NCBI RefSeq assembly: GCF_040183065.1
Contig: NC_091124.1
Location: forward strand, 96,180,501-96,244,500
Source of the DNA: Periplaneta americana
Lineage: Eukaryota > Arthropoda > Insecta > Blattodea > Blattidae
Reading direction: 5' to 3'
Length of the DNA: 64,000 nucleotides
The translations under genes and the position numbers were made by a program. The notes beneath the pieces were generated by a model, which had not been told where the DNA came from, did no database searches, and worked only from the letters and a program-made list of their open reading frames with translations. This document shows positions 33,508 through 48,049 of the stretch, piece after piece (within the stretch, counting starts at the first letter, position 1; each line of letters starts with the position of its first letter).

Positions 33508-34822
33508 ACTTACTTACTTACAAATGGCTTTTAAGGAATCAGAAGGTTCATTGCCGCCCTCACATAAGCCCGCCATTGGTCCCTATCCTGTGCAAGATTA
33601 ATCCAGTCCCTATCATCATATCCCACCTCCCTCAAATCCATTTTAATATTATCCTCCCATCTACGTCTAGGCCTCCCTAAAGGTCTTTTTCCGTCCGGTC
33701 TCCCAAGTAACACTCCATATGCATTTCTGGATTCGCCCATGCGTGCTACATGCCCTGCCCATCTCAAACGTCTGGATTGAATGCTCCTAATTATGTCAGG
33801 TGAAGAATACAATGCGTGCAGTTCTGGGTTGTGTAACTTTCTCCATTCTCCTGTAACTTCATCCTGCTTAGCCCCAAATATTTTCCTAAGCACCTTATTC
33901 TCAAACACCCTTAACCTATGTTCCTCTGTCAGAGTGAGAGTCCAAGTTTCACAACCATACAGAAGAACCGGTAATATAACTGTTTTATAAATTCTAATTT
34001 TCAGATTTTTGGACAGCAGACTGGATGATAAGAGCTTCTCAACCGAATAATAACACGCATTTCCCATATTTATTCTGAGTTTAATCTCCTCCCGAGTGTC
34101 ATTTATTTTTGTTACTGTTGCTCCAAAATATTTGAATTTTTCCACCTCTTGGAAGGATAAATCTCCAATTTTTATATTTCCATTTCGTACAATATTCTGG
34201 TCACGAGACATAATCATATACTTCTTTTCCGGATTTACTTCCAAACCGATCGGTTTACTTGCTTCAAGTAAAATTTCCGTGTTTTCCCTAATCGTTTGTG
34301 TATTTTCTCCTAACATATTCACGTCATCCGCATAGACAAGAAGCTGATGTAACCCGTTCAATTCCAAACCCTGCCTGTTATCCTGAACTTTCCTCATGAC
34401 ATATTCTAATGGGAAGTTAAAAAGTAAAGGTGATAGTGCATCTCCCTGCTTTAGCCCGCAGTGAATTGGAAAAGCATGAGATAGAAACTGAGCTATACGG
34501 AATCTGCTGAATGTTTCACTGAGACACATTTTAATTAATCGAACTAGTGTCTTGGGAATACCAAATTCAAGAAGAATATCATATAATGCTTCCCTCTTAA
34601 CCGAGTCATATGCCTTTTTGAAACCTAAGAATAACTGATGTGCTGTACCATTATACTCCCATTTTTCCTCCACTATCTGTCGAATACAAAAAATCTGATC
34701 AATAGTCGATCTATTACTCCGAAAACCGCACTGATGATCCCCAATAATTTCATCTATGTACGGAGTTAATCTTCTCAAAAGAATATTGGACAAAATTTTG
34801 TACGACGTCAACAAAAGTGATA
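33508..34822 (-). mobile_element. Non-LTR retrotransposon copy E with open RT frame
   Basis: This is a minus-strand copy that begins inside the RT domain and ends in a TTAC-repeat tail at 33508-33520. Copy D lies in opposite orientation, separated by under 25 bp of non-tail sequence. The arms share about 1.2 kb. Confidence 0.92.
33531..34814 (-). CDS. Reverse transcriptase, non-LTR type, N-truncated
   Basis: The 427-residue uninterrupted frame on the minus strand would copy element RNA into DNA at a nicked target site. Visible RT blocks in order are [40 protein letters not shown] (residues about 28-48), [37 protein letters not shown] (about 118-137), the catalytic [11 protein letters not shown] (about 160-170) and [10 protein letters not shown] thumb-like region with [10 protein letters not shown] and a C-terminal [25 protein letters not shown] tail follow. 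The family's upstream endonuclease and first RT blocks are missing, so the start Met is only the first in frame, not a natural start. The YADD box is intact, but truncation makes independent activity unlikely. Confidence 0.85.
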   Translation of the reverse strand: MLTSYKILSNILLRRLTPYIDEIIGDHQCGFRSNRSTIDQIFCIRQIVEEKWEYNGTAHQLFLGFKKAYDSVKREALYDILLEFGIPKTLVRLIKMCLSETFSRFRIAQFLSHAFPIHCGLKQGDALSPLLFNFPLEYVMRKVQDNRQGLELNGLHQLLVYADDVNMLGENTQTIRENTEILLEASKPIGLEVNPEKKYMIMSRDQNIVRNGNIKIGDLSFQEVEKFKYFGATVTKINDTREEIKLRINMGNACYYSVEKLLSSSLLSKNLKIRIYKTVILPVLLYGCETWTLTLTEEHRLRVFENKVLRKIFGAKQDEVTGEWRKLHNPELHALYSSPDIIRSIQSRRLRWAGHVARMGESRNAYGVLLGRPDGKRPLGRPRRRWEDNIKMDLREVGYDDRDWINLAQDRDQWRAYVRAAMNLLIP

Positions 34823-34855
34823 TTCCAGTTTAATTCTATTTGTGTATATAATAGT

Positions 34856-37051
<2,196 letters not shown>

Positions 37052-37236
37052 GTTATTATGATATTAATTCAACTATTGCGATTATGATGATTAATTCAAC
37101 TATTGCGATTATGATGATTAATTCAACTATTGCGACTGTGATGATTAATTCAGCTACTGTGATTTTGATGATTAGTTCAACTATTGGGACAGTGATGGTT
37201 GGATCAACTATTTTGATTATGATGATTAATTCTTGA
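37052..37236. repeat. Isolated 27-bp satellite piece
   Basis: It abuts the right end of the hAT element and differs from 6427-6609 at only about three positions, including shared private variants such as GATTTTGATGATTAGTTC and GGGACAGTGATG. It ends abruptly at GATGATTAATTC. Confidence 0.93.
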
Positions 37237-38010
37237 TAAAGAAATGATTGATATTTAATTCATTCTTATTTTATTAATAGAATAGCAAATATCATAGTCA
37301 GTCCGTTTAACCGGTCCTCTCCCATAGTGTTTCGTAGCCACGTCTTGATCCTTCGCAGACTGCTGAAAGAGTTCTCTAATGTATGCTTGTGAGGTTTAAA
37401 CCTTTCTTCGGACAGTTGACTTATTTATTTATATTATGTTCTACAACATATTAATTCTATCTGTTTTTGTATAGGCCCTGTATATGAGTTTTACGCGATT
37501 GAACATAGGCTACTCAATAAATAAAAAAAAAAGTGTTAAATGAAAACCTTCCGCTTGTTATACAGTATAAGGCCACCTTAAATAATCATAGAGTCATTTG
37601 TTTTCATTTCAATTAGCCTGATTGAGATGGCACGGATATAAAACGCATTATTATTTTAAAACTCATATCTCGGTAAATATCGGCCCTATAACAATTTTGC
37701 TGACAGCAAGATTTGTCGGAAACATTTTTAAAGCAACTTCTGCTCTGTAATGTATCCTAAAAATCAATATTAAGCGAGATATTTCGATTTATTTAGTTGT
37801 CCCCCTTACAACCCCCATTTTAAAGAAAGTATTTTGAATGCCATATAGCCTAAAATCTAAGTGGGATCTAACTTATTTTACATATCAATTCTTGTAGAAA
37901 TCGGTTCAACCATTATCACGTGAAAAGGTAACAAACATACGGACATACAAACAAAAATTACAAAAATGCTATTTTCGGTATCATAACAGTTCATTTACAT
38001 GTTAACACCT
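37237..38010 (+). repeat. Dispersed repeat remnant
   Basis: 37640-37970 has the sequence style of a widespread insect dispersed repeat (CATATCTCGG, GCGAGATATTTCG, then CGGTTCAACCATTATCACG, GTGAAAAGGTAACAAACATAC). I cannot assign it to a class. The first 400 bp are unassigned. Confidence 0.4.
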
Positions 38011-41000
38011 ATTAATTATTTTTGTGAAAGCGGAAATAACTAGAAAAATTTAGGTTGCAGTTTTATTATTTGTATATATTTTGTTTAATATATATTTTAT
38101 ACGTATACGTTTGTGAACGTTTAGTAACTTTAATAATAAGAAAAATTACCTATACGCATTACTATGCGTAACTTAGCATGACATCTTATGTAGCTAAAAC
38201 ATAAAGGCGCAGGGAGAAGAGGATCTAAGAAGATAGGCACCGAACATCTGTAGTAAAGGAGAAACATTGAACAAACGCAAAGGGGTGCTTCGGTTCTACA
38301 GAGACTCGGCAAACTTGAACCCAATATAAGGCCTCTCACCGGTTTTCAACAGACTCGGTTATTTTAGTTTACATGCTTAACTTCCACGTACTGTTGGGTT
38401 GCCTATGGAGGAGGGCGAAGTTTGTAGTATCTTGATATCCCTTCTCATGTTCGAACATTGCACGACACTATCTCACACTAATCTCTCTGGTCCTACTGGC
38501 CCTTCACATTCCCTGTATTCGGGCCTGCAGTCCCGTTCTTACACTATTTACCACTTTTACACTACCAGACGCTTAGTGACCGACGCATATTCATCATGTT
38601 ATTTGTTCATCCACTATGTCCTCCATGTTCATTCATTACACTTGTAACTCACTATATCTTTACATTTATTATCTAACCCTGCTTACATTCTAAACATATC
38701 TTATTCTATTTCCTATTCATAACAATTAATTTTCTTTGCTATTCCTACAGTCCCTATTTATTATACGATTACGCTACGATTCTGTTACTAACTCGCCCTT
38801 GTATCGTTCTTGTACTATATAATATAATAATCTTAGTTACACTCTATTATTGATTTTACATCTGTGTATATTACCTCCTCATCCCTACTGATAACTAGCC
38901 TATCTATGTAGTCTAAATATGAGAACAAATAACGCTTCTGTGCGAGAACATTTTCCTCGTATACGTTATGAAGAATATTGAAAAATAGGAACTTAAAAGA
39001 TTTCGTAATAAATTTCCGAGTTACACAGAAGTGGAGAAGTGTTTGACGACTCTACCAAAAATAGCGCGTCAAGCTCGGATTAATGTTTTTGACTTCAAAG
39101 GTAATATTACTGCAAAGGGAGGAAGAGTTGAGTTTGTTTTTTATTTATTTTAACTGATGTAATCATTTTGAAGTAACCGTGTTAAAATGGTGACAACTTG
39201 TTGAAGTTATGGACAGAAAGATATCTGTTGAACAGTCTTACCTCAGAAGCCAGAAGGAAGTATGTCGAAAATTTATTTTGAGATATAGGGAGATGAATAT
39301 TCCATTTTGCATACCGGTACAGCTTCATGACTTATTTCTTTGAATACCGAAATATATATATGCAACTATGCATCCCTGCAATTCGAGAGTACCAACGTGA
39401 AAACAAGCTTAGAATATAATGGATTGTATGAATAAACTTGAGTACCTACTTTTTCCTACGTTTTCAGAGTAAGTACTTAATTTCATAAGAATAAAACACA
39501 AAAGTATGTGCTTAGACATGGAGTACCAACTACATCACGGACCACGTCCTTTCCTACAGAGCATCTGCCTTGTTTTGGGATGAATAAAATATAGAATGTG
39601 CTTTGAAAATTGAATATGTACTACAGATTTTTTAACGTACCTTTGTAGGAAACTTCACTTTGTTAAGAAAGGTTAACTATTCTGCGATGACAGAATTTAT
39701 GGTAGTTAATCGACCCAAAAAATTGTATAAAGTTTGCAGAATATCGCTTGAAGTTGAATATAGGACCATATAGGTTTGATATAAATAATGAATAGTGGTT
39801 AACCCAACACTTTCTGGGAGATAGTTTTGAAACAAGAGTTACTGTCTTAACCAATGATGAAAAAAATGAGAATGTTTCTTCATTATATCGAAGATTCAGG
39901 ATTTTAAAGTGGAATGGGAGAAGATATTGTACTTCATCAGAAAAGTGTTTCCTTGACTGTTTTAAAAGTATTAGCTGCTGTAACAAGAAAAGCCAAGTGT
40001 TAGATTAGATATTCTTCTTCTGTTGAAAAGTTATAAATTGAGAAAAGCAAGAAGCAGAAGAAGTATTACTTCCTTTCAATCAAATACACTCATGTTCCAA
40101 TCGTAAAACGCGATTTACATGGTGACGAATATGTCTATAGAAAGGGTTGGCACAACATCGACCTACATGCAACATCTAATGCCAGAGAACAATTTACAGA
40201 CGTTGGTACTTAATGGCCGCTATCTGTATATAACTCACGTATCTAGAAAAATTCAGACATATTTAAGATAATAGGCTATAGTGGAAATGCGATAATGCCG
40301 TGTTATGAGGTAACTCCATGGCTGATAATCCCCTTCAAAGATATTACCACTCCTAAACAGCAGTCGCACAATCTATTCCATTAATGCCGTCACGTTTTGA
40401 AGTACAGCCAGTACTTCATCCTCTTTCCACTATTAATGATAGTAAGTTGTATACAACAGACACACAGACAGCCATTCCTACTAGCAGTGTCGTCTGAAAT
40501 GTTTGTATAAATCGTAAACTAGTCCTAATTTTGTAGCTGTTACTCTAGCTGAACACCACTGAAAACCAGAATAAAAAATACATGCGAGTCAACCCGCATG
40601 TGCACAGTACGGGTAGAGGTAGAAGATACAGTTTTCGTTATCAGTAAGAATAAGAAACTAGATGGCATTAATGGAATCCAGTGTACAATAAATGTGTGAC
40701 TCGAGAGCAAGTTATAATAAAATTGAAATATGCTTTGGACAAGTAAAGCAGCATTTATTTTTGTTTTCATATTATTCAATTTCTTCCAAGTCTAATATTC
40801 ATTTAGTTCACATTTCTCTGATGGGAATCTTTCTCGTACTCCTTAATTCCTTTCTTTTAACTTCAAGAAGATTTAGTTTATTTAACAGCACTGATTTTCT
40901 GTTAATAACTATACAAATTGTAACTGATCTACGTAATTCATTAGCTATCCTTGCTCCAAAACATTTATCATTTTATAATACAAATAAGAATTGAGTCCAC

Positions 41001-41763
41001 GCAAGCACTATGTAAAACATGTTCAAACCTGTTTCCCGACCTTCTCGTGCACGTGTACTCGAAACAGGTACTACTACAGGCAGAGAAGGTACTCCACTTC
41101 CTTCCCTGCAGTTTATTATTATGAAAATTGAAGTATCTGCTCATTTCTTTAGTACCTACTATGAACCTTCGAAGTACGTGCTTCAAGGCATCTACTTTGT
41201 TGTATTCATATCACCTAATATATGAAAAAAACATAACCTGAAAATCCATGTTTTGGCGCTTAATTTCTTTTGCCTTGTGACGCGCCGTATTCTTTTGACG
41301 TTATATTATATGAGTATATAATAAAAATTGCATTAGTTAGTCCTACTGTGTAAAGTATAAAATGAGGAAGTAGGCATACGTTCCATTTACATGGCAACGA
41401 TTTTTTAAATGTTATTTAGTAAATTTGTTGACAGAAATATGAAGTCCCTTACCCCCTAATTATTTCGAGGATGTACGTACAACAAATTGAATATTCACGC
41501 TTGAACGCTTATGAGTTTAATAAAATCTAACGGGAGAAGAAAGGAAACTGACATCCAAACATTCGATTTGATCTAATTTTACGGTTCTAATTTTTTTTTC
41601 AAGAGAAAAACTTAGAATCATCATCATCACCATCACCATTATCATATCATCATCACAAATAGATCTGTTTTTTTTTTTTTTTTTTTTTTTTGTACACAAA
41701 GCGAAACAATTGTTCTGCAGGGAGACACATTGGCATTGCCAACTCTTGCATAGCTCGAGCTGA
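38011..41763. other. Unassigned DNA upstream of the maltase gene
   Basis: I see no exon, RNA gene or clear transposon. A 9-bp inverted pair ACCTGTTTC/GAAACAGGT lies at about 41027-41069. A T-run at 41667-41691 stands immediately upstream of the promoter, and (ATC)n-like sequence lies at 41620-41656. Confidence 0.4.
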
Positions 41764-42717
<954 letters not shown>

Positions 42718-42774
<57 letters not shown>

Positions 42775-42957
42775 AGGGAAAATACCTTTGGGGAGGCCGA
42801 GACGTAGATGGGAGGATAATATTAAAATGGATTTGAGGAAGAATGGATGTGATTGTATAGGCTGGATTAATCTTGCTCAGGATAGGGACCGATGGCGGGC
42901 TTATGTGAGGACGGCAATGAACCTCCGGGCTCTTTAAAAGCCATAAGTAAGTAAGTA
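42718..42957 (+). mobile_element. (TA)n tract plus RT tail fragment (copy F)
   Basis: A pure TA repeat at about 42718-42770 is followed by the last 185 bp of the RT family (GGGGAGGCCGAGACGTAGAT, GGATTAATCTTGCTCAGGAT, end at CTCTTTAAAAGCCATAAGTAAGTAAG). It is a very short 5'-truncated copy on the gene's strand. Confidence 0.88.
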
Positions 42958-44611
42958 CAGGGACATCATTTTATTTTTACTAACATTTTTAAAATTAACC
43001 TGTCTATACCTTTAGAGAACCGGAAACACCGCTTGCTCCCCCCTCCAAGACTGGAGTTCGATGATACTGGCGTAAAACACAAATCACTCTACTAGGTATA
43101 GGAAGGAAGAAAAGTAGTTCATCCATTTACGTAAACTAGGAAATATCGCGATTTTGAGTTTGATAATATTCATTAGGTTTTTCTTTAATCAAAGTACAGT
43201 ACTGTATTAAGAATAAGTGTTTTTACTCACGAAGTGAATTATCCTTGCGAACGTATTCATTATGCAGTGTATATTATACTGTCTACAGCACATTAGCGTA
43301 CAATAAAGAAAGAAGTTAAATTGAAAAATAAACATAATATGAATATTTAAACACAATTTTGAAAATGGTGGCCGTTCATTTCGATACAGGCTTCAGTTCT
43401 TTTGTGCATATTATCGCACTATAGACTATTGCATCTCATTCCAAAATTGCCAATTTCGTCCTTCGTACTAGTAACTCATGTTGAAATAATTTTGTACCTA
43501 CTCTACGTACTGTAAATTCAATCTTCACTTCTGCCCGACCCGAAAATATAAAATTACTCAGACATGCTATCTACTGTCCGTCCAAGTGGTTATGCCGCAG
43601 GATTGTAGAAAGGGAGGAAATCACGTGACAGTTAATTACTTAACGAGGCCCTTTTATTTAAGTTAAATTAAACAGCTGTATAATATTACGTAAACTTCCA
43701 ATTCCTAAGAGAAATTAATGTTTTCAGAAAAGAGCTAAGACAGCCCAGCTATTACAGAGGGGCGAGCAGAAGCAGGTGGGGGGAAATCGGGATGCGACGT
43801 AGGCAAACGGACAGTACCTGTGCGAAAATATGATTCAATATTGAACGCGAACATATTTCTGGAATGTACTATACTCAGTAACTCAGTACTGCTTACTATC
43901 TGCGGTCTTGGTTCTGTGTGGAGTTGGAACTTCCTTAGTAGAAGGGGTGGGAGTGAAGTATATTCAAAAACTCTGGTACAATAAAAATGAAGTAAAAATA
44001 AAATGATGTCCAACGAAATTACATTACTCATAACCAGATAACGAATTTTCGATCCCTACCCAGCGACATTCCCTGGCTTACAGGGAGAGCGTAGCAATGA
44101 GTTCAATGACTTTCCTGCAAAAGACATACACCTAGTGTTCAATATCGGGACCCAAAATCTGCATACAACTGATCATGGCAATACTGGAATCGCCGGTAAC
44201 AATTGTTTTGATATCTGTATACAAATTTCAGCATCATTCCATTTTGGAACATTATTCAACAATTATTTTTGTATTTCGAAAAAAAAATGGGACTAATAGG
44301 CGCCCCAACAAGAACTGTCGGAGCACCGGACCGGAATGTTTAAAGACGGGATTGTCCCATCACATCAAATAACACATTTTACCAATAATAAAAGTACAGT
44401 GCAACAGATTTTCATATTCTCAATTATCCATTCAATATGAGGCAGATGATCACCATTATCAAGAAAATCCCACAAGGCTAAACAAACAGTTATAGTTATA
44501 CGTTCGATATCGCACACTTCTCTTTAGAACTGGCCATTCCAGAGATTTTTTCCGGCATCTCATACTTTATTCCGAATAAACTAGACATTTTTTAAGTTGC
44601 ATCTCCTAGAC
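42958..44611. other. Maltase intron 1, unassigned
   Basis: No gene or recognisable repeat was seen. Confidence 0.4.
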
Positions 44612-44830
44612 TGGTCGGATAGGGTGGCTACGTGGTCTAAGACGAGCTCCCCTTAGGCGGTGTTGTCCGAAGGTTCGTGGGTTCGAATTCTGCCTCGGAC
44701 ATGGACGGATGTCTTTTGTTAATGTTTTATCCTCTGTAGTGGCCCCCAAACTCTACTAATCCCAGGCTATCAGGCTAGCGGAGGCCCACATATCTATCGG
44801 TATCTGTTTGTGGTCCATATTAGAGACGTG
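44612..44830 (+). mobile_element. tRNA-derived SINE-like sequence (second family)
   Basis: Box A-like TGGCTACGTGGTCTAAG lies at 44625-44641 and box B-like GGGTTCGAATTC at 44679-44690, in a tRNA-sized head. A non-tRNA body (GTGGCCCCCAAACTCTACTA, GGCTAGCGGAGGCCC) follows. The body differs from the 19648 SINE. The 3' limit is uncertain. Confidence 0.6.
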
Positions 44831-45089
44831 CACAACCGGTTACGAAAAATAGAAATAATATATAATGTATTGCTACTGAAGGCCTGGCGCTATACACAGT
44901 ATGCGAAGCTCTTCCGTCTCGCGGAGTGGTCCAATGTTCGGTTTAACGAATGTCCGAGTCTTTTTCGGGTGCACGGCTCTGGATCATGAAAGACATAATA
45001 TTGAGCCATCCAGGAGTGCCAAAAATCGTTGCAAGGACGCGATTGTCATCGCGTACCTTTCAATTGATATTTCCTCCTCTCCTCTCTCT

Positions 45090-45208
45090 CCATTGATTGA
45101 TTGATTGATTGATTGATTCATTGATTCATTCATTCATTCATTCATTCATTTATTCATTCATTCATTCATTCATTCATTCATTCATTCATTCATTCATTCA
45201 TTCATTCA
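45090..45208. repeat. (TTGA)n/(TTCA)n microsatellite
   Basis: A short TTGA run passes into a long ATTC/TTCA tetranucleotide tract. Confidence 0.95.
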
Positions 45209-45282
45209 GCAATCCAGGTATTGCAACAGCACGCATTATGAAGCTATAATCATTAGAGCTTGAGAGTGCTTTTATTTTTGTC

Positions 45283-45490
45283 TGGCCGCGAAACCAAGTG
45301 GCCCGGGTTCGATTCCCGGTCGGGACAAGTTACCTGATTGGGGTTTTTCCGGGGTTTTCCCTCAACCCAGTATGAGCAAATGCTGGGTAACTATCGGTGC
45401 TGGACCCCGGACTCATTTCACCGGCATTATCACCTTCACCAACTTAAGATGTTGATAAAGCGTCGTAAAATAACCTACTAAAAAAAAAAG
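45283..45490 (+). mobile_element. tRNA-derived SINE (copy 2, 5'-truncated)
   Basis: Only the box B half of the head remains (GGTTCGATTCCC at 45306-45317). It is followed by the same body type as 19648-19892 (AGTTACCTGATTGGGGTTTT) and the same end GCGTCGTAAAATAACCTACT plus an A-run. Confidence 0.85.
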
Positions 45491-46324
45491 ACATGGGCTA
45501 TATTAAGTACTCTTTTAGAAGTAGCCTATGAATTTTGAGTTTAAAGTATGAACGTTACAATAGTGTGTACTTATTTGCTCTTCTATTTTGTAAGTAATTG
45601 TAATTTATTTTATTCTTGTATTTGTTTACATGTCAGATTTCATCTATGCATTACGCTTATCTCCTTCTTTGTTACCGGTGTCCATTAGTTGATTTATATA
45701 TTAATTATGAAGAAAAGTGTACCAAAATGCCCAATCAATTAAAGGCCTATTTCAAGCTAACACTTTATAATTAGGAATAGTAAATTTCCTTCAATTGTTA
45801 CTCCATTTGTGTAGTTAGAAAATGTCATCAGAGTTTCTGTATGCTGAAGTGCGCCTGGTGTTCTATCTAGCCAGCAAGACATTAGGTGCAATCGCTTGAA
45901 AGTCGGATATCCGGTTGGATGCTCAACCTCGCCGGTTCTTCTGCGAATATAAACCGATTTTAAGCGCTGTTCTGCAGCTCTCTGGTCCATATAATCAAAT
46001 ACTCTCCAATGATAATACTGGAAAGTTCACGGTAAAAGTGGCGAATGACTCATCAGTGCTATCTAGCGGCAGGGATTGTAGGCAGCGAAGATGACGTGAC
46101 GATTATCGCGATGAAATGTGATACGAGTTTTGTTCCTCAACAAACACGTGATGTCGTAAGGATTATTCTCATTATAATTGCACACAATGTCAGTTAAATG
46201 TGGAATTGTTTCTTTTAGCAACTACGCTAAGCAAAAGCTGCTAGATCTTTCATCAGATTTCCAAAAGATAGAGATAGGGAGTAGTCATGTAAACACCAGC
46301 AGATTGTTACTTTTCTATTACAAG

Positions 46325-46325
<1 letters not shown>
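45491..46325. other. Maltase intron 1, unassigned
   Basis: No gene was recognised. The minus-strand frame at 45757-45990 has no known motif. Confidence 0.4.

Positions 46326-46410
<85 letters not shown>
46326..46410. repeat. (TTA)n microsatellite
   Basis: This ATT trinucleotide tract is interrupted once by ACT. The poly-isoleucine frame over it is a by-product. Confidence 0.95.
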
Positions 46411-47700
46411 TGCTTCTACTACTACAGTTATTTGCTTTTGTCCTTTAGGTATGCCATGCCCATATAGATAAATAAACGCAAAGGATAAGGCCTGAAGTCC
46501 TAGACGTTAGTTAGTGAGGTTTAATAGGGCGCGTCAGCTACTATCGCTATTTGCGGCCTTATCTAAAATTCTTTACAAAACAAAACACAAGCAAGATCAT
46601 AAGCAAAATGCTAACACTAATTAAAAACATTGTCAACAGTTCTAGACGAAACGTTTAAATTAGAGGGACAGAATATTTGTACAAAAATCACAGAATATAT
46701 TAAGATCATTTTAGATTATCGGACTTCAATAACTAATACTTTGGAACATCAGGGGTAAGTAAAAATAAAGTGTAATAAATTTGAAAATTATACTGAAGTT
46801 TCAAATTAGTCATAGGACTGTTAATTTTTAATATTTTGTTTTTAATAACAGACTGAAGGTAACACTTTAACAACTCCTTTTTCCGAAAATATGGGTCAAA
46901 ATCAAAACACAATGAAAAAACCGCGAAGGTCCCAGAGAAACGTATTAGATTTTGCATGGAGGAGGTTGTGAGTTCTCTGATATCAGATAAAAACGATGGA
47001 CGATACTTCTCTACCATGTAATTAGATAGTACCGTACATTCGTAATTACATAATATTCTCTATGCTAACTGAATCTGTTATCAAACTGCATAAATCTACT
47101 TTACTTTCTTCATACAAAATACAATTTCTTTATAGTTTCTCAGTAATCAAAAATTGAAAGTCTTGACTTTTTTAACCAAACAGTGTGCGTTGGGATGCGT
47201 AACGTAAAAATGTTGATTTTGTGAAGAAATTGGACTCATGTTTTTTCATAATAAGTGATTCAGGTAGTTATTCGGACAAAATAATTTGCCTAGCCCTATA
47301 CTTATTAATATTTCATTAAATAAAGTTCATTTTTTACGATGCAAGAATTCCTAAAAGATGAAAAATTTCTCAAGTATAAATGACAGCTCCGAACACAGCA
47401 AATTCAAACGCTGATTTAATTAAAATTGTGTAAGATGATGAATTCATTAGCCCCAAGTGCGCTTGAAAAGAAGGAAATGTGGAGGCGGAATTCCAGTTAC
47501 GACAAAAAGTTTGCCGCAACATTCCATTATTGCTCACCTGAAGGCTAAAGATTTTTAAGAGGAAAATTATGTTTATCAACAGTTAGATCTCTCCAAAATT
47601 GACTTCATGAATTTGGTACAGACCCCGGTATAAATCCCATCATTTTTCAATTCACTATTAAAAATAAAATCGGATATTCTAGCATTGAATGAAAGGTTCT
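46411..47700. other. Maltase intron 1, unassigned
   Basis: No feature was recognised. Confidence 0.4.
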
Positions 47701-47714
47701 AACTATTATTGTTG

Positions 47715-48049
47715 TAGATGAAATGCTTTTGAAGGAAAATATAACTTATAAAGCTAAAGCACACTTCGAGGGATTCATTGAATTGGGTATGAATAGACCT
47801 AATCAACAAACTTGAACTGACGTAAAAATTTTAGAAGTACCGGTACCACGTGCAATGGTTTTCATTATCCGAGGAATGTGCAAATATTTAAAGCAAACCG
47901 TAGGTTATTTTCTATCAAAAGGTACCATGCCTGCAGAGATTTTAAAATCACATCTGCTTGATGTAATAAATAACATACAAGATACATGCTTTATCCCTAA
48001 AGCAGCAACTGTGCCAGTATCTTCACTGACAAATGTTTCAGTGGACTAA
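47715..48049 (+). pseudogene. P-element/THAP9-type transposase fragment
   Basis: The + strand reads VVDEMLLKENITYKAKAHFE and GFIELG, a stop near 47815, then PRAMVFIIRGMCKYLKQTVG, YFLSKGTMPAEILKSHLLD and VINNIQDT. The DEM start of the catalytic core, followed by the V-R-G-x5-K-Q-x-x-x-YF block and E-L-L-x(5)-I-x-x-L-Q, is typical of P-element and THAP9 transposases. About 110 residues remain, and the frame breaks off at 48049. It sits inside maltase intron 1. Confidence 0.6.

Noticed and set aside
40692..40994. 100-residue + strand frame upstream of the maltase
   Set aside because: No motif, AT-rich leucine/serine composition, and no splice or promoter context.
46178..46471. 97-residue frame with poly-isoleucine
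   Set aside because: A TTA microsatellite accounts for the open frame.
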